From assembly GCA_037501455.1 (NCBI GenBank), contig CM074856.1, positions 99,789,001-99,853,000 on the forward strand: a DNA stretch of 64,000 nt, read 5' to 3'. The position numbers and the translations under genes are program-made. This document shows, in pieces, positions 10,827 to 22,680 of this stretch. The first letter of the stretch is position 1, and each line of letters starts with the position of its first letter. Source of the stretch: Lantana camara. Taxonomy: Eukaryota > Streptophyta > Magnoliopsida > Lamiales > Verbenaceae. Under the pieces are notes generated by a model, which worked only from the letters and a program-made list of their open reading frames with translations, was not told the origin of the DNA and made no database searches.

Positions 10827-12249
10827 ATACTCCCAAGCAACACACGCAAAAACCAAAATTAAAATCACGTAAACGCCCACGTTGATTAACAATTACTCCA
10901 AGTAATTTGACACGATAAGAAATCGGAACACATAAAAAAGAAATTATTTGAATAAAATTTGCATGGATGCATGTATCATGAATGCTATAAGTACCGTTCA
11001 CCGTAGTTGCAACATTCAGATTTTTGAGTTGTCGTTGTCCAAGGTATGATCTGTCCTGAATGTAACTCAGTGCCCCGCTTGTCTTGAACCTCTTCAGGGT
11101 TCCCCGGTGAAGCGATTGATGAATTCTTTAAGGATTATATTCTTAGATCCTTTGTAACTTGTACTGCTACCCTACTTCTTCAATCCTTATCCAAATCGGT
11201 GCTCAACATATCCCCGAGGATAACCACTCTGGGCAAACTTGACGAATCGATCCCGACCTTACGATGTTTATTCTTATGGTCTCTCTTAATACAAATCTTT
11301 TCCCACCTTCCGTTCCTATTGTCCGTTCATTCCCTTTGACCCCTCTCAATGTTATATTCGATAACTGGTCCCATATTTCCTTATCCAAAGACAGAAGGTT
11401 CTTGATGATTCTTGAAGCTTGATGTAATCATCCAATTATCATCCTTTTCTATTTGGTCCCTTCTTAAGTTTCCTTCTGGATCACCTTTGATATAACCGAT
11501 GACTTAATAATACTGTCTCGGACCCCCTTCATACTTTATTGAATAAATCTTGATCGACACCATCCCCTCATATAATAGTTTGATTCAATTTTCCCTTGTT
11601 AATTCTAACTTAGGAGGTCATAGAAACTCCCGTATAATTTCATCACCCCCAAATCGGAATTCCAGACATAGAAATGTTCAATAAACCCTTTTTCTTTATA
11701 TCTCGAAAAAATCTTCCCCTGAATTTGGCATCGTAACTTCTTTCTTAACAACTTAACCAATACAGTCATCTTATTCATTTCCAATGGCCACCATTAGGAT
11801 TTCCGGATTCTCCTTAATTTGCATCCCCGTTGTTGCTATTAACATATTTATTCGAGCACTACTGCCATCCTCCAATTTATCTCTCGGTCGTGCTCTCCCC
11901 CGTAAATTTTTTTCTCTTTCATGTCGAACTCCCTCAATCCTTCTCTCATTGAAATTCTTGAGGAGCCACTTCCATTATAGAGGATTTTAACCCCAATGAC
12001 GACCCAAGGGTTTTCGCCTTTCCATTTCTCTTCTATTCCTCTTGAGGTGCGGGACTGCTTCCCCTATTCTCATTCAATTCGAACACTCCGAAGCCAAATC
12101 TAATCTCACTTTCCTTCGGAGTTCCTTCCACCAACCTACCCCTTACCTAAGGTTCTTTATTTCCCAAATCATCTTTCTTGTCATGTGCCACCCTATTATT
12201 TCCTTTCCCTTAACTCAGATATGGTTCGAGCGAAGATATACTTGACAAA

Positions 12250-12444
12250 TGAGGTGCCAGAGCTTCCTATCAGGTAAACACTAAAATGCATGTCGGGTAA
12301 AGATGTCAATGCATGTGTCACGTTTACATCAAGCATTTATACAACCCATTAGAGCAACAAAAACAAATAGAAGTGCACGCACAACATAAGTGAAGAAGAA
12401 TAAATAATTGATGCTAAGTATGATGCACGTGCTATGAATGTTTT
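12250..12444 (-). other. Conserved internal block (E4), gag/protease-junction remnant
   Basis: On the minus strand the word ATTCATAGCACGTGCATCAT (about 12420-12440) is followed about 120-180 nt later by TTTACCCGACATGCAT and GTGTTT. Both words occur in the same order in E6 at 28467-28620. In E7 the first word lies at the point where gag runs into what looks like the start of the protease domain. I infer a common deletion derivative. Confidence 0.6.
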
Positions 12445-13568
12445 GGAACCTGTCACCAATGAGGTAAGTTATTAGCTCGGTAGCTTTCCTCGTTCTTCCG
12501 ATCCCAAGGTCACTTTAACTTGGTAATTATTCCTTGCCTTTCCCACGGTCTTAGAGATTTCCATAAACCTTTGTAAATCACTAGTACCTTCCACTATCCG
12601 AGATTACAATTTCTTGATCCCCAATTCTTCCACGTCCACGGAGTTACCATCCACCCTCTCCTCGAAATTCGACCTTTACTTCTAATTGTCACCTCAATCA
12701 AGAATCCCGCACTTACCCTTTGTGAGTTCCATTCACCTCCAATTGCTTATACTTGAGAGCATGATTTCCTTGCAAGGTGTGTTTGCCGTTTTTTACCGTT
12801 TCCATTTGTTGCTCCATATCTTCCAATTCAACTTCACAACATGACAATTCAGCTTGGTTTTGGAAAAACGAACTCAAATCCTAATCAACACCTTGATCAA
12901 GATTCCCGTGACTATTGTTTATGAGTTTCCCATCACGATCGAAATCCAAAGCACCCAAGTCCAACTCTTCCCGGTCTTAACTTGGACAGACTTGATTTCA
13001 ATTCACTAGGCTTAGTCAGAAATCCTTCTTTGTCGACCCCAGGTACACCTTATGTGGCAGAGCCGTATATGTCAATCTTCTAGATCATAACCATCCTACA
13101 ATCAATCCTTATTTCAGCAGGTGTCCTTCTACCACCGCATCTCTAGATTCAATCTTCCCATTCCGAATCCTAATCCTTGAAATCTAGCTCCATCTGGGAA
13201 GTCTCACATCTCTAATTCTCTACATTCTTCCCGGAGTATCCTGCCCATCTTCCATGTCTCAGAAAAATTTGCAATCGATCGTCTTTGTCGTAGAACCTGA
13301 CCGTGGTTTGATATTGTCTCCATAACCTATGAATCATAGCTCCTTTCGGGATTATATATGCATGCGATTAGTGCATGCTCATGGCACATATTCAACACTA
13401 AGGACAAGGATTTATATAATAATGCAGCAGATAGTTCCACAAAATTCAAAAAGGAAAGCCAAATTTCACGTTCAAGATCGATGCAATGCACACATTGTCA
13501 TATAGTTCCTAAGCCGTACGACCTAGACTGACTCAAACACGACACGAGAACACCGGTTTTTCAACCGG

Positions 13569-13580
13569 GCTCTGATACCA
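13569..13580 (-). other. E4 primer-binding site, initiator-Met type
   Basis: The minus-strand sequence TGGTATCAGAGC is 8 bp inside the 5' LTR end. It is the standard complement of plant initiator-Met tRNA 3' ends. Confidence 0.95.
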
Positions 13581-14039
13581 CTTAAGGATATAGCACCCCG
13601 CACGTGAGGCACCACATCCCCCGCACTATGGCTCAACACGAGTAACGAAATAGTAAATCCGCACCCGTATCAAACCCTAGCGAACGGGAGACAAACACAA
13701 AAACCTTCCTAAGCTAGGCGGAAAGAGACCCTGCAATGATAACCAGTCGACGAAATATAATGCAACGCAAACCCAAAGTTCAAACATACAAACCATAACC
13801 AGAATTGGGCTCTTCAGGCCTCTTTTAATCCATAGCAAAATCCAGAAAAACAATTCAATAACAATTACATAAATATTCAAGTTCATGATACTATAGAATC
13901 GAATTATACATAATTCCAATACATATGTGAGTGCAGAGACTCTCCTAACCTAACTTGACCAACTCAAACTCAACAAAACTCCGCCTAGCTCGAAACTCCA
14001 AAGCCAACCTGCATATTAAAGTGTTGGGGAGGGAGAGGG

Positions 14040-14058
14040 TCAGTCTCTAGAAGACTGA
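14040..14058 (-). other. Intron-2 hairpin (E4 5' LTR)
   Basis: Same 19-nt sequence as in the 3' LTR. Confidence 0.6.
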
Positions 14059-14898
14059 GTGAGCAGGAGCGATACATATATATATAAGAAACATGCACAT
14101 GCAAGTCATAAATCCCGAGCAAAGGTTTTATTTGAAATTAGTTCCCACGAAGGGCAAGAAAATAGATAAACAATGCTCGAACTTTACGACTAATTCATAT
14201 TAAATTCATTACATTCATAAATCATACATATACATAAGGCTCGTCGAGTGAGCGTGCACAATCTCCAACCAAACTCCGACCGTGTACGACAATTATCATT
14301 AATATGTTGATTAGGCGATCATGCAATATATCATAATACACACAGACCATAAATCATATCATAAAACATATTCGTTTGGGCAATCCGTGTCCCAGCCTTA
14401 CCGCACGGTGCATAACAATCATAACATAACATAATCATATTCATAATCATTCATAAATAAGTTCCAACCTTCTTCCTCCGGGTGGTGGACGGGTTTGCAA
14501 GGCCCGACCACCCAATCATATCAATGCGGTTATGAGGTTCGTGAGGCCTCAAAGCCCGGTTAGCGTTTCTCCGTTAAAAACTCCTTGACGAAGTCCGTTT
14601 TGCCGTAATTGGTTGGAACTAGTATATGGGATCCCCGTCAGCCCTTGCTTCCTCGGTTGGCCACATATACTAAGTCCTGGGGCCTGTACAATCATAAATC
14701 ATAAATGTGTCTCGCCAAACATATTAATTCATAAGTAACATAACATAATTCATAAATCATTTGAAAAGGGTTTACTCGATCAATATTTACTCGGTACGTT
14801 CATTTGAAAACCATAAATAACTGTATTAGGTTTTTGGCCAAAGCTTGTCACATACGGTTGTAGGGTTTTATACATAACTAGAACGAAAACACCCTCAT

Positions 14899-14972
14899 CT
14901 GAAACATGACGATACAAGGATACGAGTAACCGAGTGCCTGAAAGATCAAGATCTCTCCACCCTGGAGATAAA
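14899..14972 (-). other. Putative LTR exon 2 (E4 5' LTR), donor mutated
   Basis: Same 74-nt cassette as the 3' LTR, with intact acceptor GTACAG|T. The donor reads CAG|ATGAGGG instead of CAG|GTGAGGG, so the invariant GT is lost. Confidence 0.55.
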
Positions 14973-15518
14973 CTGTACAAAAGGCAACATGACGTGTTCG
15001 TGAGACTCAAGACTCTAAATGAACCATATATGACGCACGGCAATGCACAAGCATGATATCATGTCATGAAAATGTTCATGTGCATTATTAAGGCATTTAA
15101 CTCATATATCCAAGTCATTCATTTGATATTATAAACGTTCTTATACATTCAAGTTCCATCTTTTCATATCCTTCATAATTCATAGCAATATCTAACAAAA
15201 TCTTGGAACCATAGTCACATTATACCTTTCAACATCTTTCCAATGAGTATGATAAATAAAAAGGCAAAGAGCATCACTTAAGACATCAAAAGAATGCAAG
15301 AAGGTACTTTATATTTCATATAGAAGCACTCAAGCCACGTCATAGCAATTCACCAAAAGCATGCTTTAAACCTCATCCAAATGCTATGAAACTAAACCAC
15401 AATACTCCTAACATATAACAAAACAAGTTCATAGTTCAACAGAAAAGGCGATAAAGTCATTAAAGAGGTGAAACAAATCAAAAACCGAAAATGAAGCAAC
15501 AAGGACTGCGCAGGGGAA

Positions 15519-15646
15519 GGGACACGGGGGTGTCACCCACCTTAGCTATACTGAGCCATGACCGTGGCTCAGTTCCGACATGCCCAGAAGGTGTGACACG
15601 CCCGTGTCTCACATTTTAGTGTAAATGAGACACGGGGGTGTCACGG
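15519..15646 (-). repeat. E4 5' LTR palindrome cassette
   Basis: Same organisation as 8586-8714: GGGACACGGGGGTGTCACCC at 15519, GTGACACGCCCGTGTCTC at about 15593 and GAGACACGGGGGTGTC at about 15627. Small differences between the two LTRs fall in the unit centres. Confidence 0.85.
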
Positions 15647-17455
15647 TACAGAACCAAAATCACACACAAGGCTATACCGGCAAAACTGAACCCATACAAA
15701 ATCAATCCAAAAGCATACCAAATCAACTCCAAATGCTATGAAACTTAATATACAACCTATTTAGCATGTAAGGAACATATTTCATTTAGACTGAAAAGGC
15801 TAAATCACGCATTAAAGGCATCTAAATCATGCAGCAAAACTGGGGGTCGCCAAAATCGTACATAAAAGCCCTATTGTTTCAACCAAGCCATGATCAAGTA
15901 CTTAGGGGTTGAATTTGGAACTGAAACCTTAGGGAATGCATGTTAACATACTAAAAAACTAATATACATCATATATATGCAAAATGGCACGAATTAAAGC
16001 ACATTAGGGTGACCAACAACCACACAAACATAACAGCAGCAGGTCTGTCATGGAGCATGCATAAGAACAGGCCATGTCTTTCGTTTTTGGGGCTTAAAAT
16101 GGATCCAAATACTTGCAACATGAATGCTAACATATAGAGAAATGAGTATACATCATATCCATGCAATTTCACACAAAACGAACGTCGTTTGATCAAGCAA
16201 CAACCCATAATTTCACACAGCAGTCACGAAACAGAGGAGGCAATTTTGAACATCAAGTTTGAAGCTCCAAATCTCATAATTTTATGAAAAGGTCAAGAGA
16301 TAAAATTCTCCTAACATCATATACTATAAGTTATGAAAGGAATAGGCTAAGAAACAAGCTCATATAATCATGTATAAGCAAGAAAATCAGCTACACAAGT
16401 AAATAGGTCACAAGAACAAAAATCCCTAAAAGTTCATATCAAACTCATCACTCAAACCCTAACTAAATCTGATCCAATTCATGTATTAAGTAGATGAAAT
16501 CAAGTATAATAGAGTATAGAAGACATAAATATTCATACCTTGAAGATTGGAAGAAGAAGGGAGGTGATTTGAGCTCCAAAATCACAAGAATGGCCAAGGG
16601 TTTTTCTTCCTTTTTCTCTCTTCCTCTATCTCGATCAGTTGCAGCATCAAGGGGAGATATTTGGCTCGGTTTTTGCTGCTAAAATGGGGAAGAAAGGGCT
16701 TAAATCAAGGTACATAAGTCATGGTTAAGCTTTGGTTAGGTTAGGTTGAGTAAAAAGGGTCCCACCATGAAGACTAGTCAACAAAAGGGTAATTCTTGCA
16801 CGAGTTGTTCGTTACGGTTGGAATTCGGAGGTCTTAATGATCTCAAAAAGGTATGAGGCTTGTTCCATTGTCTCCGAATCGTCGATACAAAGGCAACGGA
16901 GGTGTCGGAATTCGAATCTGAATTCCCGAGCTCAAGATACCACGTACGGAACCAAGGGTGCGCTAATTGCTCGTTAGCCCCCGATTTGGTTCCACAATTC
17001 AAAATAAATTTGTTAACACGTCAAATGAATCTGAAAACATAAACCGAGCATAAAGACATGTTCATAACACACATATTTACGACATACTAAATTTCCATAA
17101 CATTCCGATATCATTACATATAAGAACGAAGCCCAAATAGAACACTCATGCGCAAGAATGAATTCATAACGTTATAAATTAATTACTAAAACTTAAATTC
17201 CATTTTAAATAAATTGAAGCCAACTAATAACATGTTGAAATTAATTAACAGAATTTCCGAAATAGTTAAGGTAATATGAAACCTTAATTAAGAAGTTAAA
17301 CGCTAAATATCAAATTAAGTTAAAATAACAACAATTTATAGTTTTAAAACAAATAGGAACATTTTTAAACAATTAATCATATCATTAATTAATTAAATTG
17401 CGCAATTTATAAACAAAACGGCACATTAGTTAAAACGAAAAATTGGGGCATTACA

Positions 17456-17460
17456 GAAGT
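17456..17460. repeat. E4 target-site duplication, right (GAAGT)
   Basis: Exact copy of 6425-6429. Confidence 0.9.
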
Positions 17461-18231
17461 TATAGAACTTGGCCTCATATTTTTCTAAGCCCGTTTGATC
17501 CCTCGAATTTTGCCCGAAACGTGACCCTTGTGATAGATTTGCGACCCTCGCCCGTTTTGCTCATATCCGACCCGTTTCTTAGCCGATTTGAGCCGTTTTT
17601 GAACCCATTTTCTCCTCGTTTACCCCTTTGTCTCACTATTTCTCCCTCATCTCGGTTCAACCTAAGGAAAAAGACAGAAAGGAGCAGAAACATAGCAGCA
17701 AGGGAGAAAGGAAGAAAAAGCATACACTATTCATCCTACACTTTTTTGAACTCGTTCGACCTCCAATCTTCGTCAAATTCGAAAGGTATGCCCCGAATTC
17801 GAACCTCTATCTCCTTGCCTTTCTTTTAAATCTGATTTTCTCCATTTTTATCCATATTTGAGCATGATATGAGGACATATGTCAATAGTTAGGTTATATG
17901 CTATTTGTGGGAGAATTCATGCCAAACTTGCTCTATAACTCGGATTGATGGATGATATAGGATCTCTTAACCTCTATTGATGTAAATATGTTCAGAAATT
18001 TCATGGAAAATGGCTTAAAATCAGACCACCATGTATGAATTTCATTTCTTGAATTTGAAGGATAAGTGTTGATTGCTTCCTTGCCTTGCAATGTGGTTGT
18101 GGGGTGTTTTGGGAAGGTTTTAGCTGGGATTTTGCTGCGTTTTGATTGCCTCTTTGTTGTTTGTAGCAGCTGCTTTGATGTTGTGTTTGGAAGATGGAGA
18201 AGCAGGGGCTGGAAGCTACTGAGTTCACGAC

Positions 18232-18325
18232 CTGCTCCGGGGGCCGCGCCGGGGGCCGCATCTAGGCATTTTCTGGTCGCGCCCGTTACAACCTTTGGGC
18301 ATGTTTAGGGTCGCGACCGCGACCT
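18232..18325 (+). repeat. E3 GC-rich palindromic stretch
   Basis: GC-rich insert in an AT-rich LTR, with CCGGGGGCCGCGCCGGGGGC and the palindromes GGTCGCGACC (18309-18318) and TCGCGACCGCGA. It occupies the same place as the palindrome cassettes of E1, E2, E4, E6, E7 and E8 but has a different sequence. Confidence 0.65.
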
Positions 18326-19026
18326 CTTTTGGAGCTGCTGTCGGGCTGCTGCTGCTGTCATGTGTTGTTTCTCGTTTCGTTATTGTTTTTCGTATTTTTC
18401 TTGTTTATTTCTTTTCTTGTATGCATTAGTAACTTGTTATATTATATGTTAAGTGTTGTATTATGAATTTATCTCGTGAATTCCGTGCTTTCACATGAAA
18501 TAAATGACCTACGTGCTTCATATGTGCTTGAACGTGCATGCATGAAATAATATGACCTTTCCTTGCTTTGTTTGATAATTTCTTGCTTCTTTTCTTGTGT
18601 GCATGCATGCCTAGCGTTTTATATAATGTGTTATGAGTGTTATATCAATTTTACGGATTTATTTGACGTGAATTCGGTGCCCTTACGTGCAAAATGTGAC
18701 TTATTATACTCTAATTGAGATATAACGTGCATGTATATGTGAGTACCTTGTTTGTTTGCGTTGCATGTAATTCCATTGCTCTTTTATTGAAGTGTATGAT
18801 TTTCTAACGCGTTATATGACGTGTTATGAGTGTTGCACGAAATTGATGAATTGTTTAAGTTAAAATATATGTATTATGATTTAAGATGGCTTATTATGGC
18901 ATCATATGACCTAAATCAGATCTCATTGCATTCTTTGAGCATCATTTGCATTCATATGCATTGCCGAGCTCCTATTTGGTACATTTTGAGTCTAAGTTCG
19001 TTGTTTGTTGTTTGTTTTGTCCTTAG

Positions 19027-19098
19027 GTTCGTTCCATGGGTGACGAGGAGGTCCCTTAGAGATGTTTTGGGTTCCTTTCGTCCGGTGTGGTCGTCGAG
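19027..19098 (+). other. Putative LTR exon 2 (E3), 72 nt
   Basis: Acceptor TTTTGTCCTTAG|GTTCG and donor CGTCGAG|GTGAGGTTTC. The conserved block with TTGAGTCTAAG lies upstream at 18959-18996. Confidence 0.55.
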
Positions 19099-20762
19099 GT
19101 GAGGTTTCTTTCTTTTTAGATATAACGACCTACAACCCTACCTGAATTGTGAGCCCGCATGCGATTACATATATATATACATACTCAGATATGTGTTTTA
19201 ATATATATTTTGTGGGATTTGACCCGTTTTGTTATGGAAGCATTTGAAAACGCTTTTATATATATATGTAACCTATTTTACGTTTATTTGATTTGAAAAG
19301 GGTTGGTGTGTGTGAACGTTTTGAAATAGCAGGATTATGACTTTGAAATATAAGTCAGAAAATTCTGAAATTTCGAAATTTCTAAAATTATGACTTATGA
19401 CTTATGAAATGGGCCCGGGGAAGTGGTATGTGATTCTCGGGTCGGCTATGGGGTCGCCGAGCTCTGTCGTCAACACAACCCCATTTTTATGTAGGGAGAT
19501 TGTCCATCCTCGGGAGTTCGAAGTGAAGCCGATCTCTTGAGAACCGGCGGTTAAAACCCGTCGGGGAGTGGGTAGGATCCCCCGAGTCAACCTTTATTGT
19601 AACAGCCCTAAACAGGGCCTAGTTGGAATTGGTAAGCCTTGAAAGAAAGTGAAAGCATTTATAGACTTTGATCCGTCAAATGTTCTTCATGCATCACATT
19701 TCTATGTGTTTTAAGTTGTTCTTATGTGCTATTATATGACTTTGGGAGAGATCTCATCTAAAACCTCATATTACTATTCATTTCCGAGCCTCCATTCCCT
19801 CAATAGAATACTAAAAACTCAAATCTGTATTTCTTGAATACCTTAATTCACATCTCTTGTTTTAAAATCATTTTCGGAAATTTAACATCAGAGTTGTAAT
19901 TTTATCCCCATGTCAATGTTTATCCACTAAACGATATCCTCTTATCTCATTCGTAGAACCTTAGAGGCATGAAACTTACATTTTTCTATCACTTACATAT
20001 GCTTTCCATGACCCGAAACTCTTTACAAAAATTGTTGATCAAAATTACCATTAGGTCCCTTGATCACTATTCATTCCATACAATTAGGAATTTCTTGGAA
20101 CACTTTTTCCTATCAAATATCATAGTCAAATGAATCCTTGAATCATTTTGAGAATTTTGATATCATCCACAAACCCTAATTCCTATTCTAACTCAAGTAG
20201 TATCGAAAATCACTTCAAAACCCTAGTTATTATTCTTACCTTAAAAAACTTTTTATCCGTACACTTTTTGATATTCAATATTATAGTCAAAACGATCCTT
20301 GAATTATTTTATGAATTTTCATACATTTACCAAAACTTGATTCCAACCGTAGCATATTTTACAAATATTTTCCTTTTTAAAAATTATCATTTTATTTTAA
20401 ATAATTAGCTTTCATTCAATATTCAAAATTATACTTAAAACGTTTTTTGAATTTTTTTCTAAACTATCATAATTTTTTCAACCTTTAAACTTCATCATAG
20501 CTTCGTTAATATAATTTTATCATAATTTACATCATCTTTAACGTTCATGACTTGTAAACGAAAAACATAAATATTCCACATTTATAATCATGACGAAGCT
20601 TATTTTTCACTCGTTCTTTCATTAATTTACTACTTCAAGTTTTCACCCCTCGACTCTTGAATAAATTTTATACCATTTTACATTTATTTTTATTCAACAT
20701 GACATCATCCATGACAACACTAGACTTTCTAAAAATAGAAGGTTTTGAATAAATGAATCTAA

Positions 20763-20850
20763 TTCAACCACATTTCCAATATAGCTCCCAAGCATTTGTT
20801 TAAACTGTAGTTCAACCACATTTCCTACATAGCTACCAAGCATTTGTTTA
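20763..20850 (+). repeat. E5 U3 direct repeats upstream of TATA box
   Basis: Two copies, 20763-20802 and 20811-20850 (period 48), share TTCAACCACATTTCC and CAAGCATTTGTTTA with a few differences. They lie 65-150 bp upstream of the TATA box, a position typical of LTR enhancer repeats. Confidence 0.8.
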
Positions 20851-20914
20851 GGTTATGAAGCATCCACATCTACCCTAAACTCTTAGGAATTGCACAAAAG
20901 CCCCTCATTCCTAC

Positions 20915-20923
20915 CTATAAATA
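20915..20923 (+). promoter_or_regulatory. E5 5' LTR TATA box
   Basis: CTATAAATA in a C-rich context, the best core promoter in the window. A start site about 30 bp downstream (near 20947) is inferred. The same element is at 63317-63325 in the 3' LTR. Confidence 0.75.
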
Positions 20924-21268
20924 CCCCTCCCAAGCATCATTTCTAACTCACAAATGATAGATGATTAAAATTAAAGTTTACCATAATTTTCTAACGTATT
21001 ACCCTTTTAGGTGTAAATGATAGATGATTAAAATAAATAAGATTTCCTTATTAAAATTTATGAACTTATTTTATAATATAAAACTTTACTATGATTCATA
21101 ATTTAATAACTGCTTGTTTTACAAGTCTTGTTTGAATGTTAAAGTTGTTTTTTATCAGAATATTATTATGTGATCTCATTCCATGATTATGACATTTTTT
21201 ATGATAACTTGTCTATGTGAGTAGTTTTGGTTACGAAATAGAAACTTATAGTTGATCACCACTCATAG

Positions 21269-21326
21269 GTGAAGATCTGGATGGACTAGGACTCCGGTAC
21301 TATTACATAATACCTGGTTACTGTAG
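21269..21326 (+). other. Possible LTR exon 2 (E5), 58 nt
   Basis: Acceptor CACTCATAG|GTGAAG and donor TACTGTAG|GTGAGGTT. The donor matches the other families; the acceptor tract is weak and the conserved upstream block is not recognisable. Confidence 0.35.
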
Positions 21327-22223
21327 GTGAGGTTAAACGTTTTCAACTGGGATCATGAGTATATAAATATATATATATGAAACATTTTATGACCTACCAT
21401 AATACCATTCAATTTTTATTCCTTTATAAATGATACTGCCCTTTTGAAAATACTTTGATATCAACTTATATTGTTCCAATATACACAATCAACTATTTTA
21501 AAGTATTCATAACATCTTGTCATACACAATTAAAAGTATCTCCTGCTAAATTATCTCGATAGTATGCTATCGTTTTTCGGGTATCGTTAAATGCAAGCAA
21601 AATATATTTTGTTATTGTGGGCCCGGTGGTCTTCGTAGAAGTAGTAGTCCGGGAGGCATGAGCCGAGGTCTACTATTATACCAGCCACCAACTAGATCTT
21701 GGTGGTGGTCTAACTGGAGGTTAGTTATTCCACATCAAGTGACGGGAAAAGGTACGTCCCTCCCAAGTTCATGTATATCGTCACTAGGGGTAGCTCCCTG
21801 AGGTGACACCGGAGGAAGAAGGATGGTATCGTTGTATTTCTTTTATTAAGTAACGATATCTTGATCAATGTCGTTATGAATATTCTTGGTTTTAAGGAGT
21901 TAAGGTTGCAGAACGCCTAGCTTGCGGGCACCATATTGTTTCACAAAAAGGGGTTCATATTTTCTTAAAAGTATAGCACATAATCCCTCTTCCCCTTTAT
22001 CTTCAAATAAATATGAACCCAACATTGATATTGTTGTAGTATTTTCCTATTATCGGGTACTAACCAAGGAGTTTCTTGATTAATCCCACTATGGATATTG
22101 ATTTCACATTACTCTCACAATTTTTACTTCATACTTATTCAATTACTATTAAAGATCCTTTTGGAATAAAAGTTTCTTGGTAAAAATCCTAAAGTTTTAT
22201 AGTATCACTCAACCACCCCTCAC

Positions 22224-22240
22224 TTAGTCAGTTTGACTAA
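22224..22240 (+). other. Intron-2 hairpin (E5) with a compensatory pair
   Basis: TTAGTC-AGTTT-GACTAA followed by CCCCTC. Relative to TCAGTC/GACTGA in the other families, both members of one pair have changed (C-G to T-A). The right arm gives CTAAC, a canonical branch-point word. Confidence 0.6.
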
Positions 22241-22668
22241 CCCCTCGCTCTTTTCAAATTCATGATTTCAGGTATTGCCATCGCTCATTAGCTGGTATCT
22301 TGAAGCATAGAGAGTCCATTATCTTATGCATATTAGATTAGGTTTCTTAACTAAGCCAAGTTAGACTATAATCTTGTATAGTTAATATATTACTCCAGTA
22401 TCATACTCTTAGATCATGAACAACTTTAACCCTATAATATTGCTTCTAAATTTTCATGAGTTTCAAATTATTCCAAATTCTTTTATTCACTGCCCCAAAC
22501 ATAAGCAGTTATTTATATGTTTCAAATTCCGCTGCCATATTTTCTTACTCTTATATCGTACAGCATCGTCCGTTCACCAGCGTGTCTCTCAGGTGCTAGG
22601 TCTCACATCCGCCTGGGAAGTGCAACTGTGCGGGGTTGTAGCGTATTTGGGGGGCGCTACAGCTGAGG

Positions 22669-22680
22669 TGGTATCAGAGC
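22669..22680 (+). other. E5 primer-binding site, initiator-Met type
   Basis: TGGTATCAGAGC, 7 bp after the LTR end. Confidence 0.95.

Larger units (their letters stand above)
10522..13588 (-). mobile_element. E4 internal region, non-coding
   Basis: In element order this holds the PBS (13569-13580), a post-PBS leader word shared with E6 and E7 (13507-13526), a long stretch without recognisable coding sequence, a conserved block homologous to E6 (about 12250-12444), the hairpin array (10580-10826) and the polypurine tract. No open frame longer than about 105 codons exists and none of the short frames resembles gag or pol. Confidence 0.85.
6430..17455 (-). mobile_element. E4: complete non-autonomous LTR retrotransposon
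   Basis: This is a complete element in minus orientation. The 3' LTR is 6430-10521, the internal region is 10522-13588, the 5' LTR is 13589-17455, and a perfect 5-bp TSD flanks it. The PBS next to the 5' LTR is complementary to initiator-Met tRNA and the polypurine tract lies next to the 3' LTR. LTRs (3.9-4.1 kb) are longer than the internal region (3.1 kb), and no gag or pol ORF remains: a LARD-like element needing proteins in trans. By eye the outer 440 bp of the two LTRs differ at about 11 positions, so insertion is moderately recent. At a generic plant rate this is of the order of a million years, only a rough estimate. Confidence 0.95.
13589..17455 (-). repeat. E4 5' LTR (3867 bp)
   Basis: On the minus strand it runs from TGTAATGCCCCAATTT (17455) to GGGGTGCTATA (13589); the terminal CA has mutated to TA. 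Landmarks: donor at 16539 (GTATGAAT), palindromes 15519-15646, exon-2 cassette 14899-14972 with a damaged donor, hairpin 14040-14058, acceptor at 14008. Single copy of the segment duplicated in the 3' LTR. Confidence 0.95.
17461..19597 (+). mobile_element. E3 3' LTR, second segment
   Basis: The E3 LTR continues after E4 and is interrupted again by E5 at 19598. Landmarks: donor CGAAAG|GTATGCCCC (exon end 17785), a GC-rich palindromic stretch (18232-18325), the conserved block (18959-18996), exon-2 cassette (19027-19098) and a GC-rich block (19410-19590) homologous in layout to 1490-1660 of E1. The hairpin, exon-3 acceptor and LTR end are not in the window; they should follow the right end of E5. 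An 80-codon frame at 18066-18308 is an artefact of this LTR. Confidence 0.85.
19598..22661 (+). repeat. E5 5' LTR (3064 bp)
   Basis: It starts TGTAACAGCCCTAAAC after the probable TSD TTTAT (19593-19597) and ends GGGGGCGCTACA. It has a TATA box (20915-20923) behind two 40-bp direct repeats (20763-20850). A possible exon-2 cassette is at 21269-21326, the hairpin at 22224-22240 and acceptor GATTTCAG|GTATTG opens exon 3 at 22272. Identity with the 3' LTR breaks off at about 20957, just after the presumed transcription start, and the first donor found in the 3' LTR is missing here. Confidence 0.92.
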
